21,597 nucleotides of DNA from a virus. The translations under genes were made by a program, and so were the position numbers. The stretch spans positions 1 to 21,597 of the IMG/VR virus record IMGVR_UViG_3300032893_000677, one strand, 5' to 3'. Under the pieces are notes generated by a model. It did not search any database. It saw only the letters and a list, made by a program, of their open reading frames with translations, and was not told the DNA's origin. Below are positions 6,351 to 14,114 of this stretch, piece after piece (the first letter of the stretch is position 1; every line of letters begins with the position of its first letter).

Positions 6351-9118
6351 CAGCTACCCACCGCCGTAGCTAATTTGAAGGCTAACTCTCGATTGGCTTC
6401 GGTCATATCCACTTGATTATATATGTTGTTTTCTTGGTTGAGGACTATGCCGCCGTTGCTACCGCCAGCGCTCGTGAGGCCGCTCCCCGAACTCAACATG
6501 CTCCGCGTTTGACTGTTTGTGAATATCTGTGAACCCTGCGGAACGTACATCGCCTCTGGCCCGCTTTCACCAACAATAGCCATGCCACCTGGTGCGCTTA
6601 CGGTGCCACTTGCAAACGTGCTGGTATAGGTAAGAGTACCGCCGCTCCCCTGCTGCACCATCTTGACATTGCCCTTGCCGGTCGAGGTTCCCCACCCACT
6701 TTTCTCGGCCTTCTTATCGAGAGCATCTATGGCGTTGCCCTCATCGATCAAATCTCCCTTGAGTGTCTTCGTGATACCGTCGAGTACAGACTGTGCACCC
6801 TGAAGCTTCGGCAAGTCCTGCGCCAATTTGTTAGCTGCTTGCCGAGCTTTGTCGGAATTTGGACCGAATAACTTGACTGCGATGTTTAAGTTCTTCTGAT
6901 CGCTATCCAACTGTAGCGTCCACTTATCCACCTCCTGCTTAGCCTTAACTTCCTTATTATGTTCCTGGTATACCTTGTCGCTGGCTAGTGCCTCATTCAA
7001 CTTCGCCTTCGCCAAGTCATTTTGTGCAACCTTGAGCTTTTCTGATATTGCGTTATCTTGGTTCTTTGCCTTTGTAGCAGCTTCTTGAGCGGACTTTTGT
7101 TTACTCTCTGCGCCAGTCAGATTCTCTACAGCCTTCACGTACTGCGGCGAGTTGGCCCCATATTTATTGTAGGCAGTGATGACGGCCTGCGTGTCCGTGG
7201 CAACCAGTCGATTCGCTCTGTCGAGGTCGTATTGAGTCTCCGTTACGGTAGCGGTTGCTTCTCCCTGCTGCTCAGTTAGGGTTGTGACAGCTTGCTGCGA
7301 TTTGCTCAAGTACTCTTGGGCGGCGTTCAGGTTTGTAGCCGATGCATTCTGAATATCCTGCGCGTTCGACACGCCTAGAACGGCGTTCTGCATGGCCTTC
7401 TGTTGGTCTGTGTACTTCTTGAACGCCGCATACCCAATGCCCGTTGCGGCGGCGGCACCCAAAATTCCAAGTGTTACTGGCCCACCAATGAGCGACGCGA
7501 AACCGGCCAGCATAGTTTCGCCTTCGCCAGCTTCAGTCAACCCTCCAACTCCCCCAAGCAGGCGCGCTATGAGTCCGACCTTGCCAGCGTCACCCGCCAC
7601 ACCGCTTGCCGCGCCGCCAGCCGCAGAAGCCGTGTCGATTAGCCCAATGCCTTTAGCGATAGCCATTGCCGCACCGCCGAAGGTCTTGGACAGCGTCAGT
7701 ATCTCATTGATCGACTTAGCAAAACTTCCGAATATAAATAGCACTGGCCCTACTGCCGCAGCCACACCGGCAGCATCTATCACAAACTGTTTCTGGCCAC
7801 TGCTCAAATGCTGGAACCAGTTACTAAGATCAGATACGTCGTGAGCCACGCCCTTCATTGCCTTCGACACATCCGGCATAATCGCTTCGCCCAGCCGTAT
7901 CATATCGGCCTCGATACCGCCCCACGCCTCGTCCCACTCCTGCTTCATGGTCTGCTGCTGCGACTGCCAGTTGCTAGCGAAGTTGCCTGAGTCGGTGCCG
8001 ATCTGCTGATACTTAATATCTAAGCGACTAGTAGTGTCGAGTAACTGCAACAGAGCGGCATCAGTACGACCACCCCCAAAGGCTTTAGCTAGAACGGTAT
8101 CCGTCTGGCTAGCGCTTAACCCAGCTGCTTCAAGGTGTTGTTGCAGGTCTTGGATAGCGACACTTATGCCATTTGGCTGTCGCAGGTCATCGGCTAGCTT
8201 AGTTGTGGATAACCCAGTCTCGGCAAAGACCTGATTCATCGTCCCGGTAGCCGTGCTCACTTCGTTCGTGGTTAGGCCGAGGTCGCCAAGTATCTTGGCG
8301 GCGGCTGCTGACGGCGACGCCATCAACGTCAGCATCATGCGCAGCCGTGTACCGGCAACAGCTCCACGTTCGCCTAAGTCACCGAAGTCAGCCAGCGCCG
8401 CGCCAGCTGACCGTAAGCTCACGCCAAAGACGGAGAGTGTGCCCATGAGGCCGGTGCCAATAACATCGTTCAAGTCCTGCAAGTGCATATCACCGGCCTG
8501 GACGATGCCGAGCAGTGTACCCATGGTTTGGTTGTAGTCGGTTGCGCCTTTGACGTTTGCAGCCAGCGTCGAGGTCAGGGCGTAGGTTGTATCGTCTAAG
8601 TTAGCCTGTCCGACAGCCGCACCTTGAGCCGCCACTTTCAACTGGTCGAGCATCTGGCTCGTGCTGAATATGCCTTGACCGGCGGTCGCAATGTGGTAGA
8701 ACGCCTGGGCTAAGTCATTCGGTGTCTGACCGACTTGGGCGGCGAGGTTGAGTATAGAGTTGCCTAAGCTCTTAATCTCGTCTTGGGGGATGCTGGCGTT
8801 AGTATGTAACAGTTCCATCGACTGCTGGAACGTCATCGCCATCTTGACTGCTTCGTATCCGATGCCAACAATAGGAGCAGTCACGTAGGTGGATAACGAG
8901 CGACCGACTGCCTGAGCTTGGCTGCCGAAGGATTTAAGACCGCTATTAAATGTATCGAAGTTTGATGAGGCAGATATGGCTGATGCGCCACTCTTTTTTG
9001 CCTCGTCCCCCAGGACTTGTAACTCAGCCGTTGTAGTCTTCAGCGCTCCATCGTCAGCAACGGTGGTAATCAATACCCCGATAGTATTTTCGCTGCCAGC
9101 CGAGGGTAAAACCGCCAT
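6350..9118 (-). CDS. Tail tape measure protein (TP901-like core)
   Basis: 922 residues, the longest gene here. It sets tail length and passes with the DNA through the tail. Residues about 95-300 match the TP901-type tape measure core (FQQSMELLHTNASIPQDEIK, GQTPNDLAQAFYHIATAGQG, FGDLGERGAVAGTRLRMML). Hydrophobic segments lie at about 450-475 (FVIDAAGVAAAVGPVLFIFG) and about 535-570 (GGPVTLGILGAAAATGIGYA). Residues about 575-800 are Ala/Gln/Lys-rich coiled coil. Near the C-terminus MAIVGESGPEAMYVPQGSQI is the conserved tail-end motif of many tape measures. At about 0.15 nm per residue the tail would be near 140 nm, as an estimate. It follows the chaperone frameshift product by 32 bases. No close Shine-Dalgarno site is seen; GGAAAGG lies about 15 bases upstream. 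Confidence 0.9.
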   Translation of the reverse strand: MAVLPSAGSENTIGVLITTVADDGALKTTTAELQVLGDEAKKSGASAISASSNFDTFNSGLKSFGSQAQAVGRSLSTYVTAPIVGIGYEAVKMAMTFQQSMELLHTNASIPQDEIKSLGNSILNLAAQVGQTPNDLAQAFYHIATAGQGIFSTSQMLDQLKVAAQGAAVGQANLDDTTYALTSTLAANVKGATDYNQTMGTLLGIVQAGDMHLQDLNDVIGTGLMGTLSVFGVSLRSAGAALADFGDLGERGAVAGTRLRMMLTLMASPSAAAAKILGDLGLTTNEVSTATGTMNQVFAETGLSTTKLADDLRQPNGISVAIQDLQQHLEAAGLSASQTDTVLAKAFGGGRTDAALLQLLDTTSRLDIKYQQIGTDSGNFASNWQSQQQTMKQEWDEAWGGIEADMIRLGEAIMPDVSKAMKGVAHDVSDLSNWFQHLSSGQKQFVIDAAGVAAAVGPVLFIFGSFAKSINEILTLSKTFGGAAMAIAKGIGLIDTASAAGGAASGVAGDAGKVGLIARLLGGVGGLTEAGEGETMLAGFASLIGGPVTLGILGAAAATGIGYAAFKKYTDQQKAMQNAVLGVSNAQDIQNASATNLNAAQEYLSKSQQAVTTLTEQQGEATATVTETQYDLDRANRLVATDTQAVITAYNKYGANSPQYVKAVENLTGAESKQKSAQEAATKAKNQDNAISEKLKVAQNDLAKAKLNEALASDKVYQEHNKEVKAKQEVDKWTLQLDSDQKNLNIAVKLFGPNSDKARQAANKLAQDLPKLQGAQSVLDGITKTLKGDLIDEGNAIDALDKKAEKSGWGTSTGKGNVKMVQQGSGGTLTYTSTFASGTVSAPGGMAIVGESGPEAMYVPQGSQIFTNSQTRSMLSSGSGLTSAGGSNGGIVLNQENNIYNQVDMTEANRELAFKLATAVGS

Positions 9119-9150
9119 ATTTTTTTATGTGAGCCTTTCCACTGCGTACA

Positions 9151-9713
9151 TTATGCCATGTTCGGCGGCTGTTGCATGCGCGCGGCCTTAATTTGGTCTT
9201 CAATTTCAATCATCTCAAGATAGGTATCGAGATGTTTACGCGGCACTTTCAGCAATTCCCAGTACGGCATGTTAATATCTTCGCGCCGAGCGATTTGCAA
9301 GAGCTTATATTCCAGCGGCGGCTCTACATCAATCTCTTTGCCGTCAGCCAGGTTATCGAGGTAGAGAATTAAGTTTTTTTTTCCGTAGTCGAGAGGCCGG
9401 TTTCCGGCTCATGCATCTTCTGCTGCGTTAGGTACTCGAAGTCAACCTTCGGCATCCGTAAAATAGCTTCAAACGAGACAGGAATGGGTGTGAGGTCTTC
9501 TTCCGTAAAGTTCCACTCGACAATACGCTTGCTCAGCCAGCGGGCGAAACGCACATAGCTGTTCGGGTCAAAGTCACTGTAGACAAGTGAATCTTCAACC
9601 CGAGCAGCGCTAAGGTCGATCTTGACCCAGGCTTGTTTGTCCTGCGGCAGACTTTTCGTCGATGGTAAGAATAGCTGCTTAATGTACGGCTCGTAGGTAG
9701 GTAGGACTGGCAT
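9151..9713 (-). CDS. Frameshifted tail assembly chaperone (gpGT-like), made by -1 slip at the A9 run
   Basis: Ribosomes that slip back one base at A-AAA-AAA (near 9375) leave the short chaperone frame just before its TAA and read 74 more codons to a TAA at 9153-9151, giving about 187 residues. The extension begins NLILYLDNLADGKEIDVEPP and contains LEYKLLQIARR, NMPYWELLKVPRK, YLEMIEIEDQIKAARM and ends QQPPNMA. It has no start codon near its beginning and fills the space between chaperone and tape measure genes. This is the arrangement of lambda G and GT, where the fused form recruits the tape measure protein and tail tube subunits. The open frame and slippery run are seen directly; the slip itself is inferred from the well-known family behaviour. 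Confidence 0.85.
9369..9713 (-). CDS. Tail assembly chaperone, short form (gpG-like)
   Basis: 114 residues from the ATG at 9713, which shares one base with the HNH gene stop (TAATG). An earlier in-frame ATG at 9737 lies inside the HNH gene and is less likely. It begins MPVLPTYEPYIKQLFLPSTK, has a middle FDPNSYVRFARWLSKRIVEW and ends HEPETGLSTTEKKT. Its position between tail tube and tape measure genes, its size, and the frameshift site at its end identify it as the chaperone that coats the tape measure during tail assembly and is absent from the finished virion. A GGAAGAAAG stretch upstream may help initiation, but coupling to the HNH gene is likely. Confidence 0.85.
   Translation of the reverse strand: MPVLPTYEPYIKQLFLPSTKSLPQDKQAWVKIDLSAARVEDSLVYSDFDPNSYVRFARWLSKRIVEWNFTEEDLTPIPVSFEAILRMPKVDFEYLTQQKMHEPETGLSTTEKKT
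9374..9382 (-). promoter_or_regulatory. Programmed -1 ribosomal frameshift site (A9 slippery run)
   Basis: The minus strand reads ACG GAA AAA AAA ACT TAA in the chaperone frame. The nine A residues contain the heptamer A-AAA-AAA in the correct phase, so both tRNA-Lys can re-pair one base back. The zero-frame stop follows two codons later, and the -1 frame is open to 9151. No obvious downstream hairpin or upstream Shine-Dalgarno stimulator was identified by eye. Confidence 0.85.
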
Positions 9714-10393
9714 TACGCTGGTACTTCTTTCTTCCATTTAACATCTCTAAAGTAATTCCACCCTATGAGCTTATGGCATGGTTTACAAAGTGTGCGGCCA
9801 TTGCTAATGACTAGACGAAGATCGGGATATAGACTGAAGGGTTTAACGTGGTCCACTTCAAGGCTACCCCCGCGCTGCCCACACTCCTGGCAAGTAAAGT
9901 TGTCCCGTTCAAATACAGCTTTGCGCCATCCCTTATACTCCTTGGATGTACGAATAAGGTGGTTGACCGAGCTAACGCCGCCCCTCCAATTATTATTGTT
10001 GTTGCGACTTTGGCTGGCGCTCATCTTTTTTCTTGTTTCAGGAGTACATATATATCGTACTCTGCCTTTATTAGCAGCTGATACTTTACGGCGCCACTCT
10101 TCATTGTGCACCTCGGCAGTGATCTTACGAACACCTACACCGATTTTCCGTCTGTGCTCTTCGCTGATTGGAACGCCCTTTTTTGTTCGGATGTTAAAAT
10201 CAGCGATGTTGGCCGAGCCTTCAGGAGATAAATTATTTTTCCTGCCCACCTGGGCCATGTTGCGACAGTCAAGGCCACAATACTTGTACTGACCACGCTT
10301 GAGATAGATTGGTGCAACTTCGAATCTCTTACCACAGTTCTGACAAGCGGTTTCCTGTAAGTTGCTATATCTGGTAGCTGCCTTAGCGATCAT
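9713..10393 (-). CDS. HNH endonuclease with NUMOD3-like motifs (free-standing homing type)
   Basis: 226 residues. An N-terminal zinc ribbon (CQNCGKRF, then KYCGLDCRN) is followed by two NUMOD3-like DNA-binding motifs (GVPISEEHRRKIGVGVRK and TPETRKKMSASQS). A C-terminal HNH nuclease domain has CQECG, LEVDHVKPFSLYPDLR, NGRTLCKPCHK: the DH pair, the Asn and the Cys pairs for structural zinc are all present, so it should be active. Such genes cut DNA lacking them and spread by repair; they are not virion parts. It overlaps the tail tube gene (ATGA) and the chaperone gene (TAATG), so it splits the usual tube-chaperone pair without changing either frame. Confidence 0.88.
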   Translation of the reverse strand: MIAKAATRYSNLQETACQNCGKRFEVAPIYLKRGQYKYCGLDCRNMAQVGRKNNLSPEGSANIADFNIRTKKGVPISEEHRRKIGVGVRKITAEVHNEEWRRKVSAANKGRVRYICTPETRKKMSASQSRNNNNNWRGGVSSVNHLIRTSKEYKGWRKAVFERDNFTCQECGQRGGSLEVDHVKPFSLYPDLRLVISNGRTLCKPCHKLIGWNYFRDVKWKKEVPA

Positions 10394-11784
10394 GCGATTG
10401 AGCTTGTACCATTTATTACCGAAACTGAAAACATCTGCGAGTCTCCCGTGTCGTATTGCGTGGAGTATTTAATATCGGAATAGTTGACCGCCTTACTCTT
10501 TATGTTCGGCGTTGGGTTTGGCGTGACAAGGTGGTTGATGGTGATTCGCATCTCATATTGGTTGCTGGACCCAGCGAAGTGCCTCACGACACAAGCCGTC
10601 TTCGTCAAATCAGTGAAGTTGATCGTGTCATCAGGTGTATCGAAAAAGTGCTTGACATCTAAGTTGGCCTTGCCAAGCATACGGACAAGTGACGCCGGGT
10701 CGGCGCTACCGGAGCGCTGTGAGCCGCTGTCACTCTCGAAGCCGTAGTCCAGCTCCCATGTGCTGCCTTGCTCCAGCCGAGTCTGCGTAGCGGACAACGC
10801 GGCGCTGGCGGTTGCACCAAAGCAGAACTGCGTGTTGCTCCACAGGAACGGGTTCAGTAGCGAGAAGCTGACTGTCTGCGGTCGCAAGTACATAAAGCCG
10901 CCAGAGCTAAAGCTGCTGACGTTCGTGGTCGTCGTTATCGTGTTGCCGTTCGTAATGCTGGCAACCGTAGCGTCAACCGTGGCGCTACCGGATTTGTAGA
11001 AACGAATCAGGTCGCCTACTACAAGCTTGCCGGTCAAGTTCGGGTCGTAAGTGCTGTCGAGCACAACCGTGTACGGGCCTGAGCCGCTGACGCTCGTAAC
11101 GTTCGCGCCTTCAAAACTGCCGAGCGCGCTCACGCTGCACTTCAACATGAGTTGGTTCTTACTCTGGCTCATGGCGATCTTAGAACACTGCACCCCGACA
11201 AAGCGCTTCACGACGTTGCCGGTCGAGATGTCCACAGTTTTGCTATTCGGGATCGTGGACGAGCTAAGCGTGAATGGCCAAGTGTCGGTGGTGTTAGTGG
11301 CAGCCGAGAAGGTGATTGTCGAGTCGCCCGTACCTGACGCCTTGGTCAGAGTGCCAGAAGTAGCTGGCGCACCTGAGCTAGTCATAAGGAGCGTGGTAGC
11401 TGATGAGATAGTAGCGACGACCGTGAACGTCACGCTGTTATTGGTGTAGGTTGCGCCGACGGTGGCGTTGGCGCTGCTAACAGTGAAGGTATAAGCCTGT
11501 GTTACTGTCCCGCGTGTCAGAAACATATCAAAGACTTCAGCCGCGGTGTTCGGCTCAGCCACCATACTTATGTCGCCCTTGTGGTCACGAAGACCTGGCA
11601 AGACTTGAAACGTCTGGGCCGGGTTGCCGAAGATCGGCTCCTGGTCTTCGAGGTTATAGTTGGTGTTCAAACTTTCTTCATCGATCAAAGTAAAAACGGT
11701 CGGTGTCACTGCCGTACCAGGGGTTGATTCAGTTACTAAAGCCACATAACCTAAGTTACCAACCCATTCGCCGTGGTTTGCCAT
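10390..11784 (-). CDS. Major tail tube protein, enlarged
   Basis: 464 residues. The start (GYVALVTESTPGTAVTPTVFTL), the NTNYNLEDQEPIFGNPAQT segment and LRDHKGDISMVAEPNTAAEV are typical of siphophage tube proteins, which stack as hexamer rings around the DNA channel. Core strands return near RFVGVQCSKIAMSQ and at the C-terminus (WELDYGFESDSGSQRSG, TACVVRHFAGSSNQYEMRIT). Most such proteins have 150-300 residues; here two Thr/Ser/Gly-rich stretches (about 100-165 and 230-305) seem inserted. The first (ATVGATYTNNSVTFTVVATI, then APATSGTLTKASGTGDSTIT) looks like a separate surface domain. The start overlaps the preceding stop as TAATG and has an AAGGAG site. Confidence 0.82.
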   Translation of the reverse strand: MANHGEWVGNLGYVALVTESTPGTAVTPTVFTLIDEESLNTNYNLEDQEPIFGNPAQTFQVLPGLRDHKGDISMVAEPNTAAEVFDMFLTRGTVTQAYTFTVSSANATVGATYTNNSVTFTVVATISSATTLLMTSSGAPATSGTLTKASGTGDSTITFSAATNTTDTWPFTLSSSTIPNSKTVDISTGNVVKRFVGVQCSKIAMSQSKNQLMLKCSVSALGSFEGANVTSVSGSGPYTVVLDSTYDPNLTGKLVVGDLIRFYKSGSATVDATVASITNGNTITTTTNVSSFSSGGFMYLRPQTVSFSLLNPFLWSNTQFCFGATASAALSATQTRLEQGSTWELDYGFESDSGSQRSGSADPASLVRMLGKANLDVKHFFDTPDDTINFTDLTKTACVVRHFAGSSNQYEMRITINHLVTPNPTPNIKSKAVNYSDIKYSTQYDTGDSQMFSVSVINGTSSIA

Positions 11785-12059
11785 TACTCATTCTCCTTGT
11801 TTGCTGGTTGTTCGTTTTGGGGCGGCGTAGTGGATGGATTATTTGGAGCCGGTGGCGTGGCCGCTTGAACGGGCGCGGGGATCGAGGCAGCTGGCGCAGC
11901 AGGGGCAGTTTGTTGCGGCGGTGGAGTTTGCTCGTCCACCCTCACCAAGTTGGCGCTCTCCAGGTTTTCCGGGCCTTCGATCTTGCCATTGACAATGTCG
12001 CCGACACCAGGCACAAAGCCCGTCTTCGTCCCATCTTTTGTTTTGTATAGCGCGCACAT
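11784..12059 (-). CDS. Small protein with Pro/Ala-rich tail, before the tail tube gene
   Basis: 91 residues. The first 45 or so form a small beta-type domain (MCALYKTKDGTKTGFVPGVG, DIVNGKIEGPENLESANLVRV). The rest is low-complexity Pro/Ala/Gln/Thr (DEQTPPPQQTAPAAPAAS) and likely disordered. A strong GGAGG site lies seven bases before the ATG. The same plan, small domain plus Pro/Ala/Gln tail, occurs in two proteins of the capsid region. It lies between tail terminator and tube genes and may be a minor structural or assembly protein. No family is recognised with confidence. Confidence 0.65.
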   Translation of the reverse strand: MCALYKTKDGTKTGFVPGVGDIVNGKIEGPENLESANLVRVDEQTPPPQQTAPAAPAASIPAPVQAATPPAPNNPSTTPPQNEQPANKENE

Positions 12060-12099
12060 AGTTTTCCTCCATTCTGATTTATTGCGTATTCTTTGTCAA

Positions 12100-12618
12100 T
12101 CACGAGCGTCCTTGTACGACCACACGCCGCTGTGTGCTTAACCTAGTCAGCGCATAAGCAACGTTTGTGATGTCGTCTTGTAAACGCCCGACGTCATAGC
12201 TTGTCTGCACGCTACTATCGATAAGCCAGATCGCACCGCTCGACTGTAAGAGCGTCAGGTAGTGCCTGAGCATGTAGTACAGCGTGTCGGCCTTATAGTC
12301 GAGCGACGTAGGGTCTTGACCCTGGACAAACATCTCTAGCTCGCGCTTGGCATCAGTGCGCGGATTTTCACCGCCTACTGAGTCGGCGAGGCTTCGCAGC
12401 ACGCTTATGTCTATGACCTCGGTAACTTCATCAGTCTGCGTCGGGCCAAGCACGGCTCCGTCGGTCTTGCGGTCAATAATCAGACAGGGCATTTCTTCTT
12501 TCACTGGCGGCGTGAGGGGGAAAGCCGGATAGACCGTATAGACGTCCCCAAACTGGCCCTGTAATAGCTCGTAGAGCCGCTGGACAGTGTCTTTGGCGTA
12601 GAGTTGGTGGTTGTCCAT
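12100..12618 (-). CDS. Probable tail terminator protein
   Basis: 172 residues, starting in a TGATG overlap with the tail completion gene. It begins MDNHQLYAKDTVQRLYELLQ, has a conserved-looking VYPAFPLTPPVKEEMPCLII strand pair and a later ADTLYYMLRHYLTLLQSSGA helix. Terminator proteins (lambda gpU type) cap the tube once its length is set; they are small alpha/beta proteins with an N-terminal helix and are encoded just before the tube protein, as here. The call rests mainly on gene order, size and fold type, since the sequence family is not recognised. Confidence 0.6.
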   Translation of the reverse strand: MDNHQLYAKDTVQRLYELLQGQFGDVYTVYPAFPLTPPVKEEMPCLIIDRKTDGAVLGPTQTDEVTEVIDISVLRSLADSVGGENPRTDAKRELEMFVQGQDPTSLDYKADTLYYMLRHYLTLLQSSGAIWLIDSSVQTSYDVGRLQDDITNVAYALTRLSTQRRVVVQGRS

Positions 12619-13094
12619 CAGACACTTGTCCCCGCTATCTTTGCGCGGATGTCCGCTTCCATGACCGACTTAATCATCGCCTCGACGGTCGAATTGACGC
12701 CGATCATTTGGCGAGCAGGGATATTGTGCCCACGACCTCTACCCTCCGAGGTGCCAAGCTGATGGTAGGGAAAATATGGTACGGAGTTAGATACCAAGAG
12801 CGTGTCGGGGGTTACATTGCTATAGAAACCCTGCTGCATCGCGCCGGTACGTACCAGCATCCCGCGTCCACGCCAGTCACGATCTTTTTCGGCTTGGGTC
12901 GACGCTGCTAGCGGCGTCCAACGCTTGCCAAGTGCCGAGCCTTCCGATATAAACACACTCTGGCTATAGAAGATAATCAACTGCTTGCCGAGCGTTGTCA
13001 GCGCGCTCGTGAAATCGTGCAAACTCGCACCAAGTTGCGTTAGACGTTCCTGTGCCTTATCAAGTCCCGTGACGTTGATTTGAATACTGAGCAT
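12618..13094 (-). CDS. Tail completion / virion morphogenesis protein (Mu gpG / HK97 gp10-like)
   Basis: 158 residues from the ATG at 13094, which shares a base with the adaptor stop (TGATG); a TTG one codon earlier is an alternative. The N-terminal part (INVTGLDKAQERLTQLGASL) is a helix-rich start. WTPLAASTQAEKD, RTGAMQQGFYSN, FPYHQLGTSEGRGRGHNIPA and RQMIGV follow the pattern of phage virion morphogenesis proteins, in which a (F/Y)xxxHQxG motif is followed by IPAR and a hydrophobic strand. These proteins sit at the head-tail junction and finish tail assembly. The next gene starts in another TGATG overlap. Confidence 0.8.
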   Translation of the reverse strand: MLSIQINVTGLDKAQERLTQLGASLHDFTSALTTLGKQLIIFYSQSVFISEGSALGKRWTPLAASTQAEKDRDWRGRGMLVRTGAMQQGFYSNVTPDTLLVSNSVPYFPYHQLGTSEGRGRGHNIPARQMIGVNSTVEAMIKSVMEADIRAKIAGTSV

Positions 13095-14098
13095 CAAAAC
13101 ACCTCGTCAATCGTGGCCTGGAAGCCGTAGTCGTTGCCTGCTGGCGGTGTAGCGACGTTCGGGTTGCCGTAGACGTTCTGGGCAAGCTCGGTCGTCTCGT
13201 CTGGCCAGCCAGCGACGCCCTGGCCTTCTTCAGTCACCAGCTCGTTGTAGTTGGCGTCTTCGAGTACTACCGAGCGGTCGCGCAGCTCGTCGAGCGAGGT
13301 GTGCGAGCCTCCGCCATGCCGGGCCATGTCTGCCTTGGCCTCACCCTCGGCCGCCATCGCAGGATTGACTTCTAAGTACTCCTCGTGCATCAGCTCGCCC
13401 GCAGCGATGTTTAGGGCTATCTGCTGGACGATCGGGTTCGTCGGCTGGGGCAGTGGAAACTGATACAGCGCCGTCAGGGCACCGTTGATCTCACGCTCGG
13501 CAGCATCGCGCTTCTCAGCAATGATGTCATCAGTGACTTTCAGGTTTGTTCGGAAGCCAGCCGCACGTCGAATCTGGTCAAGGCTGACGTAGTGGACGGC
13601 ACCGGCCTGGACGGCAACGCTGTCACTCAGGAGCGTTTCGCCGGTCGAGGTCGAGTCGTAGTACGTGAACTTGTACCACTGGCCAGCCGTGCCACTCGCG
13701 TCGGTGTAGGCAGTAAATGGCCTATTGGCCGTGATAGTGACGGTCGAGATCTTATTGAAGTTGGCGTCTGGCGGTTGCGTGCCGTTACCGGCTACATCGT
13801 TGGCTCGGTAGACGTTGATCTGGTTGCCGAATAATAGCGTGACGGGATCGTTGAAGTTGTGTTGCAGCAGCGTCCCGCTCGATGTAGTGATGCTTGTTGA
13901 AGTTGGCGCTGCACTGGCTATCAGCATCTCCGATGTGCTACTGCCGAGTGCGCCGATAATAATGTAACCGCTTGACATGCCGGAACTGTTGTTGACGGGC
14001 AACGTGGTCACGCTAGTACTGGTCAGATCGGAACTCAGCTGTGTCTGAGCAACGATATTGTTTGAATCGAAGTTGTCGATGTCAATAGTTTGGGACAT
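13094..14098 (-). CDS. Head-tail adaptor (Gp36/DUF1320-like) with extra N-terminal beta domains
   Basis: 334 residues. The C-terminal part (about 165-290) looks like a head-tail connector of the Mu gp36 type: SLDQIRRAAGFRTNLKVTDD, IIAEKRDAAEREINGALTAL, YQFPLPQPTNPIVQQIALN and IAAGELMHEEY give the bundle of helices that contacts the portal. In front are two beta domains. Residues about 20-95 (SSGYIIIGALGSSTSEMLIA) and about 95-165 (INVYRAND, AYTDASGTAGQWYKFTYYDS) look like small sandwiches, the second fibronectin-III-like. Usual adaptors have only 100-150 residues. The ATG has no Shine-Dalgarno site and lies eight bases after TATACT, so the mRNA is probably leaderless. It begins the connector-tail block. 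Confidence 0.72.
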   Translation of the reverse strand: MSQTIDIDNFDSNNIVAQTQLSSDLTSTSVTTLPVNNSSGMSSGYIIIGALGSSTSEMLIASAAPTSTSITTSSGTLLQHNFNDPVTLLFGNQINVYRANDVAGNGTQPPDANFNKISTVTITANRPFTAYTDASGTAGQWYKFTYYDSTSTGETLLSDSVAVQAGAVHYVSLDQIRRAAGFRTNLKVTDDIIAEKRDAAEREINGALTALYQFPLPQPTNPIVQQIALNIAAGELMHEEYLEVNPAMAAEGEAKADMARHGGGSHTSLDELRDRSVVLEDANYNELVTEEGQGVAGWPDETTELAQNVYGNPNVATPPAGNDYGFQATIDEVF

Positions 14099-14103
14099 TT
14101 GGT

Positions 14104-14112
14104 TTTAGTATA
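14104..14112 (-). promoter_or_regulatory. TATACTAAA promoter box before the connector-tail block
   Basis: The minus strand reads TATACTAAAACCAA and then the adaptor ATG at 14098. TATACT serves as the -10 (14107-14112); transcription would start near 14100, two bases before the ATG. No TTGACA-like -35 is found at 16-18 bases; ATGACA lies 22 bases upstream. The box spans most of the 16-base gap between the repeat protein stop and the adaptor start. Confidence 0.55.
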
Positions 14113-14114
14113 GC

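Noticed and set aside
7740-7800. Tape measure hydrophobic segments as a separate membrane protein or holin
   Set aside because: They are in frame within the tape measure gene, and such segments are normal in these proteins.
7392-7844. 150-residue plus-strand ORF inside the tape measure gene
   Set aside because: Ala/Pro/Ser-rich translation is what antisense of an Ala/Gly-rich hydrophobic segment gives; no start signals.
9714-9737. Earlier ATG of the tail chaperone gene
   Set aside because: It lies inside the HNH gene with no ribosome site, while the ATG at 9713 forms a TAATG overlap like other junctions here. It is not fully excluded.
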